From Spinellus fusiger (taxonomy: Eukaryota; Mucoromycota; Mucoromycetes; Mucorales; Phycomycetaceae), in NCBI GenBank assembly GCA_025094145.1, contig JALLLS010000006.1:1-64000 (forward strand): 64,000 nt of DNA, in the 5' to 3' direction. The notes under the pieces are model-generated. The model had not been told where the DNA came from and did not search any database. It worked only from the letters and a program-made list of their open reading frames with translations. This document shows, piece after piece, positions 58,400 to 64,000 of this stretch (position 1 is its first letter; every line of letters starts with the position of its first letter). The position numbers and the translations under genes were made by a program.

Positions 58400-59192
58400 A
58401 CAGTCATACAACATTAGTTAGTATACGATCCCATAATTCATAAAAATTTAAACATAATTCATCTTTTTTTTTACCACAGAATCACATTCCATTAAACAAT
58501 CTTAAATGTCAAACACATAATCTTCAATTACAAACTCTAAAGTTTATAATAAGCTTAAAGACAGAGAGTAATAGGGTGTCTACTGGCTTAAAAGAAAAGA
58601 AAAGAGAAAATTACTCCATGGGTGCCATTTCAAAGGTCATTGGCATTAGCAAGACTACTGTCCAGAATATCATTAGTAAAATCAAGACTACTGGTACACC
58701 TCTACCAGATCCTAGTTCTGGTGCACACACAAAAACTTAACGAGAGAGATCTCAGATAACTTGAAGCTATTTAAAGAGGCAACCCATTTGCCTCCTATAA
58801 CTACATAAATTTAAAACTTATTGAACATCTCTGGAGCTGTCTTGATAAGCTTATCAATGACAAGAGTGCCGGTATAAAGAATATTGATGAGCTCAAGATA
58901 GCCTTAGAAGAAGCTTGGGGGAGATATCCACATTGATATTGCCAAATATTCAGTGGGCTTAATGAAGGATTGCTGCCAGGCAGTTATTGATGCCAAAGGT
59001 GGCCCAACACCATGTTAAATAATTTATATATTAATATATTAATATAAACACTATGTTAAAATAACTTTGTGTTGAATTTGAGGTCATTAGTATGTGTTTT
59101 GAGGTCGTAGCCTTTTTATCCGTGAAGCATGTTCTTTCTCAGGATTTCAAATATTAAAAATAGTATATTCTAATGCTGTGTGACTGTATAAC
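58400..59192 (+). mobile_element. Internally deleted, decayed Tc1 element
   Basis: Left end TA-CAGTCATACAACATTAG at 58,398; right end, other strand, TA-CAGTCACACAGCATTAG at 59,193. Inside are a helix-turn-helix remnant (YSMGAISKVIGISKTTVQNI, about 58,615), several stops, then LIEHLWSCLDKLINDKSAGI and the frameshifted GLNEGLLPG.../AKGGPT end at about 59,015. The catalytic middle is gone. Confidence 0.75.
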
Positions 59193-60185
59193 AAATGATT
59201 TAACAACCCACAGGGCTGTTTTCTAACACTACGTCATCTTTTTCTTTTTTAAATAGCCTCAGCACTTTCTTTTTTTTATCTCTTCTCTCCCACTTTTGTT
59301 ACATTGGGCCTAGTTGAGGATGCTCTTTGAAGTTCTAACTAGTAATTTTGTAGCAAGAGTCGTGTTGCGTTTTTGGTACTTGGGCTGTCATGGGCCTGGT
59401 TGCAGACGTTGCCTCTACTGGGCTTCTCGGATCAGAAATGTGATGGTGGGAATGTTAACATCTTGGGTTCTGGGGGGCTTTTCTAGATGTGGGCCTAGTT
59501 GAAGACGCTCTTTGAAGTTCTGACTAGTAATGCGTCTAAGAAAAGTGTTGGTGTTGACTTCTCTAGTGCTTCAGTCATCAAAGGCCTAGTTGAAGACGCT
59601 CTTTGAAGTTCTGACTAGTAATTCGCGTGATGAAAAACGTAACATGTTAGGGTTTGAGGGAGTTGGGGTCTGAGGGAGTTGGGGTCTGGGGTTGGGAATA
59701 GATGGTCTCCACCTTCTCGTGGTTATTCCTGTAAGTAAAAGTTTATTACTTTGAAACAAAGAGAGACTTCTGATGCTATGGTTTATAAAATATTTTTAAA
59801 TAAAAACTTCTTGTTTTATCCGAATTGAGAAAGCAGAGACTGATATATGACAGGACTTTATCCAAGAATAGATTGCTTTTATTTAGTGGGATATACAACT
59901 CTTTATATACTAATCAATTGCCATGGTTACACCTATGTGCTTCTTGTAGTTGAGTCTACACACAAGCCTCATCTTACTTATCAGTATGGATGCAATTGGT
60001 TGGTGCTACTTATATTAAACATGTCTCTGTATTGACCCTGGATACAACATTTCTGATGCTTTACATTGTATACGACCATTGAGTTCTATCAAGTGAGGGA
60101 GGGGGGGTAAGAAACTACATAGTTTTTTATGGGAATAAAAGAAATACTTTTTTATGACAAACTTTGATATAATGAATTGTGCCAC
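59193..60185. other. Intergenic with three copies of a 41-bp repeat
   Basis: GGGCCTAGTTGAAGACGCTC followed by TTTGAAGTTCTGACTAGTAAT occurs at 59306-59346, 59491-59531 and 59583-59622, with differing spacers. A G-rich GGGAGTTGGGGTCTG tandem lies at 59,657-59,690. No gene recognised. Confidence 0.7.
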
Positions 60186-61504
60186 TTAATTGCAGGAATT
60201 ACGAACGAAAGAGTAAGGCAATCCTACTGAATTATCTTCCATAGTAGCGCTGAGTTCAGCAACCTTTCTCTTTCTGTTGTTGAGGGTTTCGACAGTGCTT
60301 TTCATAGCTTCTTTACCCTTCCAAGCAGCTTCAAGAAGAGGGAGGAAGTCGGTAGCAAAAGTATTTATGGTAGTAGGAAATTCAAGTTTTGGAGTTCTTA
60401 AAACTCGGGTAATATGATGACCAACAGGACAATCCATGATAACAAGCTCCATAGTAAGTCCTAGGAAATTACATTATTAAATGTTTCCATACCACTCCAA
60501 TATTTTCAGCTTACCTATCATTAAAAACCCAATGGTTGAAAGGTTGTTCACTTGTGCTGGATTTTTTTGGGCTAATACGGAGAGCATGTCTCGAAGCGTT
60601 TTTGGTAACTTGATAAGGCCATCGTCAAGATACTTATCGTCAACTATAGTGACATTGTCTTTTCCGACTTCACATGAGCCAAGTTCCCTATTACATATTT
60701 TAAATAATATGTCAACTTTGGCTCCCGTGGCTTTTCTTGATCTTCTTCTCACTGCTTCTAAACTTCTGTCCTCATTTCTACCCAATGCAACTGCAACACT
60801 TGATTTTTCACCAAGAGCTGCCTTGATTTCTCTATCCTTGAAGACCCTGTATACGAAGGGCCATACTTCGTGTAGGAGGTCAGATTCGGAATAATCATTC
60901 AACGTCAATGTATCTTCATAAAAAAATAATTCTGACGCTCTCATAATGCTTTCACGAATCCACTTGAAGTTAAATTGTGTAATTGGATCATGTTTCTGGT
61001 CATCTGCATATTCATAGAGCACTTTTCCTGATTTCCAGTCCTTGTCATATTTATTCAAGTATTCTTCTACCTCTTCAGGAATCTTTGGTAAGCCTTTTAG
61101 ACGAAATGATTTAATCTCATTTAATTCAGCAATTGTAAAGTAGCTTTTCCAAATAGGATCATCCGTTTCAAAAATCATCGAATGCACAGGGTGCTCATAG
61201 CAAGATATCTCAGCCAACTTCTTCATTTCATGATCGACAACTTTGCCTGTTGATAATACCCATTTCGCAGTCATGGGGATACTGTTATAGAGGTCAGCAA
61301 CGCGTTTGTTTTCAGAAGCTGTTAACTTGTAGTTTGAGCCTGTAGACTTAGTACCCAGTGACTCTACATCTTTTGTTGTGTCCAAAGGAACAAATATGTC
61401 ATCATCAAATCTCTCGAGTTTATATCCCATAGATTTTACAACAAGTTTGATCTTTCGAGGCTTCTGTTTTGGTGTTCCTCTGTTGTTGTCCACAGTTGTT
61501 CCTC
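60186..61504 (-). CDS. PD-(D/E)XK-like protein, 5' end cut by LINE
   Basis: Two exons on the minus strand (60,477-side exon and 60,186-60,462, intron about 60,463-60,515) join as TIGFLMIG-LTMELVIMDCPVG. No ATG is found before the reading meets LINE sequence at about 61,505, so the start is missing or displaced. Visible strings: LYNSIPMTAKWVLSTGKVVD, EMKKLAEISCYEHPVHSMIF, HEVWPFVYRVFKDREIKAAL, RRSRKATGAKVDILFKICNR then ELGSCEVGKDN, KLPKTLRDMLSVLAQ. The VDI...(E)xGK pattern with a later K(T/L)RDML is that of a Mucoromycota REase-like (PD-(D/E)XK) family. It differs from the protein at 56,680. The open frame is unbroken over 420 codons, so decay, if any, is recent. Function unknown. Confidence 0.55.
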
Positions 61505-63275
61505 TGGTTCCGCCTTGTCTGTTGAAGGTACTGGCTTATGCTGATGATTTTCTGGTGTTCCTTTCTTGTCCTGGTGAGCTCGCTTCTCTTCTGGAGATTC
61601 TCTCAGTGTTTGGCCTGGCATCTAATGCTCGGGTCAACCTCAGCAAGACCGTTGCGGTTGCTCTTTCAGGGCATTTCGTTCCCGACTGGGGTCCTGTGCT
61701 GGATGCCTCTGACATATCATGTCGCCATGATAGTCATGCAGTCCATGCAGTCCGTTATCTCGGTTTTCCTCTGTCGTCCCACCCAACCCAGTTGGATCAC
61801 TTCCATTTGGCTCTTCTGGAGAAGTTGGAGAGGCAATGCAACATCATGTCGCAGCGCCACCTTTCTGTTCGGGGTAAGAGCCTAGTGGCTAATTCCTTGC
61901 TCCTCAGTACCATTTGGCACGTTCTGTACGTGACCCCTGCTCCCAACTCTTTCTTCTCTGCTGTCCGTGGACACCTTAACCTTAGTTTTGGTAGTCCTGG
62001 ATAGGATCTGCTCTGCCAACCTCGTAGGCGTGGTGGCATTGGTTTGTTGGACCCTGCCAGTCAGCAAAAGGCTCTCCAACTACGTTGGATCCTTCCTCTT
62101 TTAACCAACTCTTTTTCTTTTTCTTCTGCCTCTGTACTTCCAAGCACCTTCTGCCTCTGTCGCTCTCCTATTTCCTTGCCATCTGCGCAACTGTCTGTCT
62201 TCTCTGCGCCCGATTCATCGTGGTTGCTCTTCTTTACCCGTCTCTCCCCTCTCAATGCATGTTAGTATGGATGCTCCTACTCTGTTAAAATTGCCTATGT
62301 CCACTGTTTGGGGGGTTTTTTCCTTCTTTTGTTGCTCCCAAGTTCAACTTTGCAAAGGTCTTTGTCTTCCACGCTTTCGAACTGGATAGCTTTGGTCGTC
62401 TATGCCGGAAGAATATTGCGCGATTGGGTTTTGCAAAGTACCGCATCCTCTCTTTTTTCCGTGCTCTGGACTCTGGGCAAATTGTGCTCTGGCCTTAGTT
62501 CTTGTCTGGCTGTGTGCTGGCATCCTCCACCTCTCCACCATCCACTGGTTTTTCTTCTCTTTTGGAGATCATCTAAATTAACAAGCAAAGTCTGGTCAAG
62601 GCCCGCACTTCTCTTTGTTGCCACTTGCTGCCTCCTTTGTCTTCTTCTTTGCCTCCTCCTGTGGTCTGGAAGCGCTTTTGGCATCTTCGGATCCCTCACA
62701 ACACTCGTACTGTTTGGTGGAAGATTCTCTGGAGTCATTTGCTCACTTGCAGTAGAATGCTCCTGCCTGTCCAATTTCCTTTTCCTCTTTGCTTGTTCTG
62801 TTCTGCTTTGGTGGAAGACCAGGATCATCTTCTGTTTCTCTGTTCTGGGAAGAGGCGTGTGTGGAGTGTCGTTCTCTTTCGTTGGTGTTCTTCTTGGCGT
62901 CTTAAGGATGTCCAGTCTTCCTTCTCTTCTTGCTGTCTTCCTTCTCTGACAGACGCCGACCTTGGTGTTCTGGTAGTAGCTGCTATAGTGCAGGCCATTT
63001 GGCTTACCCACTGGGCTTTTATCTTTGACTCTGCTCCCTTTCTTCCTGGTGTCGTGGCAAGTAAGGCTTCTTCTTTGGTGTTGTATATGCAGTCCATGGT
63101 GGTTTGAGGTGTGCTTTTTCTTTCTTTCTTTCTTCTTTCTTATGTATTATTCATTTTAGATAGCTTCTTTCTTCCTTTCCTTTTGTTCGGTCCACCTGAC
63201 CTTTATTATTTCTCAAGTGTTGCACATTATAACGTGTTGGCCTAGTCAATAAAGAATACAAAAAATAATCCATTC
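61505..63275 (+). mobile_element. LINE (non-LTR retrotransposon) 3' fragment
   Basis: Truncated at the 5' side inside the reverse transcriptase. 61,505-62,004 reads VLAYADDFLVFLSCPGELAS (the catalytic YADD box), SVFGLASNARVNLSKTVAVA and VRYLGFPLSSHPTQLDHFHL, then stops. After frameshifts, 62,660-63,107 encodes a zf-RVT-type zinc-binding region: VWKRFWHLRIPHNTRTVWWK, FPLCLFCSALVEDQDHLLFL then CSGKRRVW. The base composition is clearly more GC-rich than the flanks. The 3' end runs to an A-rich tail (AATAAAGAATACAAAAAATAA) at about 63,250-63,270, joined directly to a copy of the TIR family. Confidence 0.85.
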
Positions 63276-63277
63276 CT

Positions 63278-63866
63278 TTTGATATTCCCCTCACTGCACA
63301 TACAACTTAACAACTAAGTACTTGTCAAGATGAGCATAAATAAACAAGGTAATGTGCTATTATTAACAAAGCAAAACAATAGAAAGAAGTGATAGACACT
63401 ACCAAAGACTATTCTAGTGATAAAAAGGTAAGCAGTATCTTTATCTGGGCTTGAGCTCAGTGTATTCCACAAGGCACTCATTGTATTGTTATTAAGTATA
63501 GGCTCTCAAGTCAGTCTCAGGTAATTTAGGTAGTCTTCTATACTATCTAAGGTCTCTAGGGTATACTCCTGAACATATTTATCTATACCCCAAGGATAAA
63601 GCACAAGGCTTTTAGGTTGTGGATTCTGTTGCTATGAGGGAATGCACTTGGGCAGTAGCTATAGTCATAATATAGTATTAGCTATATTATTACAATAAAC
63701 AATGCTATTCATAATACAATTTGATAGTGAGGTCTTCACAAAAAGAAATAATAATTTAGATACGTGCAAACCTTTGATTTTAAACACAGTTCCATATAAG
63801 GTGGGATTTTCTTTTTCATAAAAGGAAAGGAGATATCACCACTTAAAGACCAGTGAAATCTTTAGG
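63278..63866 (-). mobile_element. Partial copy of the Fanzor-bearing TIR family
   Basis: Reverse-orientation match to about 590 bp of the left half of the element at 12910 (from the CCTTTTGATATTCCCC point to the AAGTGGTGATATC end at 63,826). The outer end is degenerate (AACCTAAAGATTTCACTGG). The inner side stops at the LINE 3' end. Confidence 0.75.
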
Positions 63867-64000
63867 TTTTTTTTTTTGTTAAAATAAAAGCCAGGCACAA
63901 AGGACAGTGTAATTAAAAGGTCACAAAAGTAATCAGATCCATCTTTCACTTGTCACTTTTGTTTTCAAAGTCTTCTTCTTTCTCTCTTTCTCTTTTCTAT

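Noticed and set aside
54838..58498. A 3.7-kb element with 100-bp inverted repeats carrying the PD-(D/E)XK gene
   Set aside because: The inverted repeats are explained by two separate members of one Tc1 family in opposite orientation (the 165-bp MITE and the element at 58,400), each with its own TA-flanked ends.
61378..61504. LINE reverse transcriptase extending upstream to 61,378
   Set aside because: The frame stays open but RT-like sequence begins only at about 61,505; before that it is antisense to the REase-like gene.

Overview
The window is nuclear DNA of a filamentous fungus, most likely an early-diverging mould of the Mucoromycota (Mucorales-like; a Phycomyces/Mucor type is plausible but inferred). 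Reasons: AT-rich sequence; genes split by short introns (mostly 38-110 bp, GT-AG with a few GC-AG); fungal families such as ERG24, EDE1, CRT10-like, AFI1/MesA and a DEP-RGS Sst2-type regulator; and many decayed Tc1/mariner, MULE and LINE elements beside expanded PD-(D/E)XK-like proteins.

Layout. 1-12.8 kb: 3' part of a sterol C-14 reductase gene, a tiny membrane protein, the Sst2-like RGS gene, EDE1, a CRT10-like WD protein and SKP1, the last five all on the minus strand. 12.9-15.2 kb: non-coding TIR element and a Tc1 relic. 15.4-20.1 kb: AFI1/MesA (minus) and VPS72/YL1 (plus) from a 159-bp divergent promoter. 20.3-23.3 kb: a 3-kb TIR element carrying the C-terminal half of a Fanzor (eukaryotic TnpB-like RNA-guided nuclease) gene, disabled by a frameshift and loss of one zinc-ligand Cys. 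23.4-32.3 kb: a compact gene cluster with a TMEM70-like mitochondrial protein, ZNF511-like zinc finger, MND1, NAPE-PLD-like hydrolase, QCR7, an F-box protein and the U5 snRNP protein DIM1/TXNL4A. 35.7-43.1 kb: a USP30/Ubp1-like deubiquitinase, methionine aminopeptidase 1, an ASCC1-like KH/2H-phosphoesterase and a bHLH-zipper factor. 44-64 kb: a mobile-element graveyard containing one apparently intact DD36E Tc1 element, several relics, a MULE/FAR1 relic, a decayed kinesin-14 gene, two different PD-(D/E)XK-like proteins and a GC-richer LINE 3' fragment.

How genes relate. SKP1 and the F-box protein are partners in SCF ubiquitin ligases, and the USP is a deubiquitinase. AFI1/MesA and EDE1 act in polarity and endocytosis. 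QCR7 and the TMEM70-like protein are mitochondrial. DIM1 is a splicing factor and VPS72 is part of SWR1 chromatin remodelling. These are mostly housekeeping genes with no operon-like logic.

The most notable finding is the Fanzor relic inside a TA-flanked TIR element that has three further shortened copies in this same window. Its C-terminus fits the published Fanzor signature ([TS][TS]xxC..CxxC..RD), and the short copies look like internal-deletion derivatives of the Fanzor-bearing one. Exon-intron structures were derived by eye from reading frame and splice motifs; no alignments could be run.
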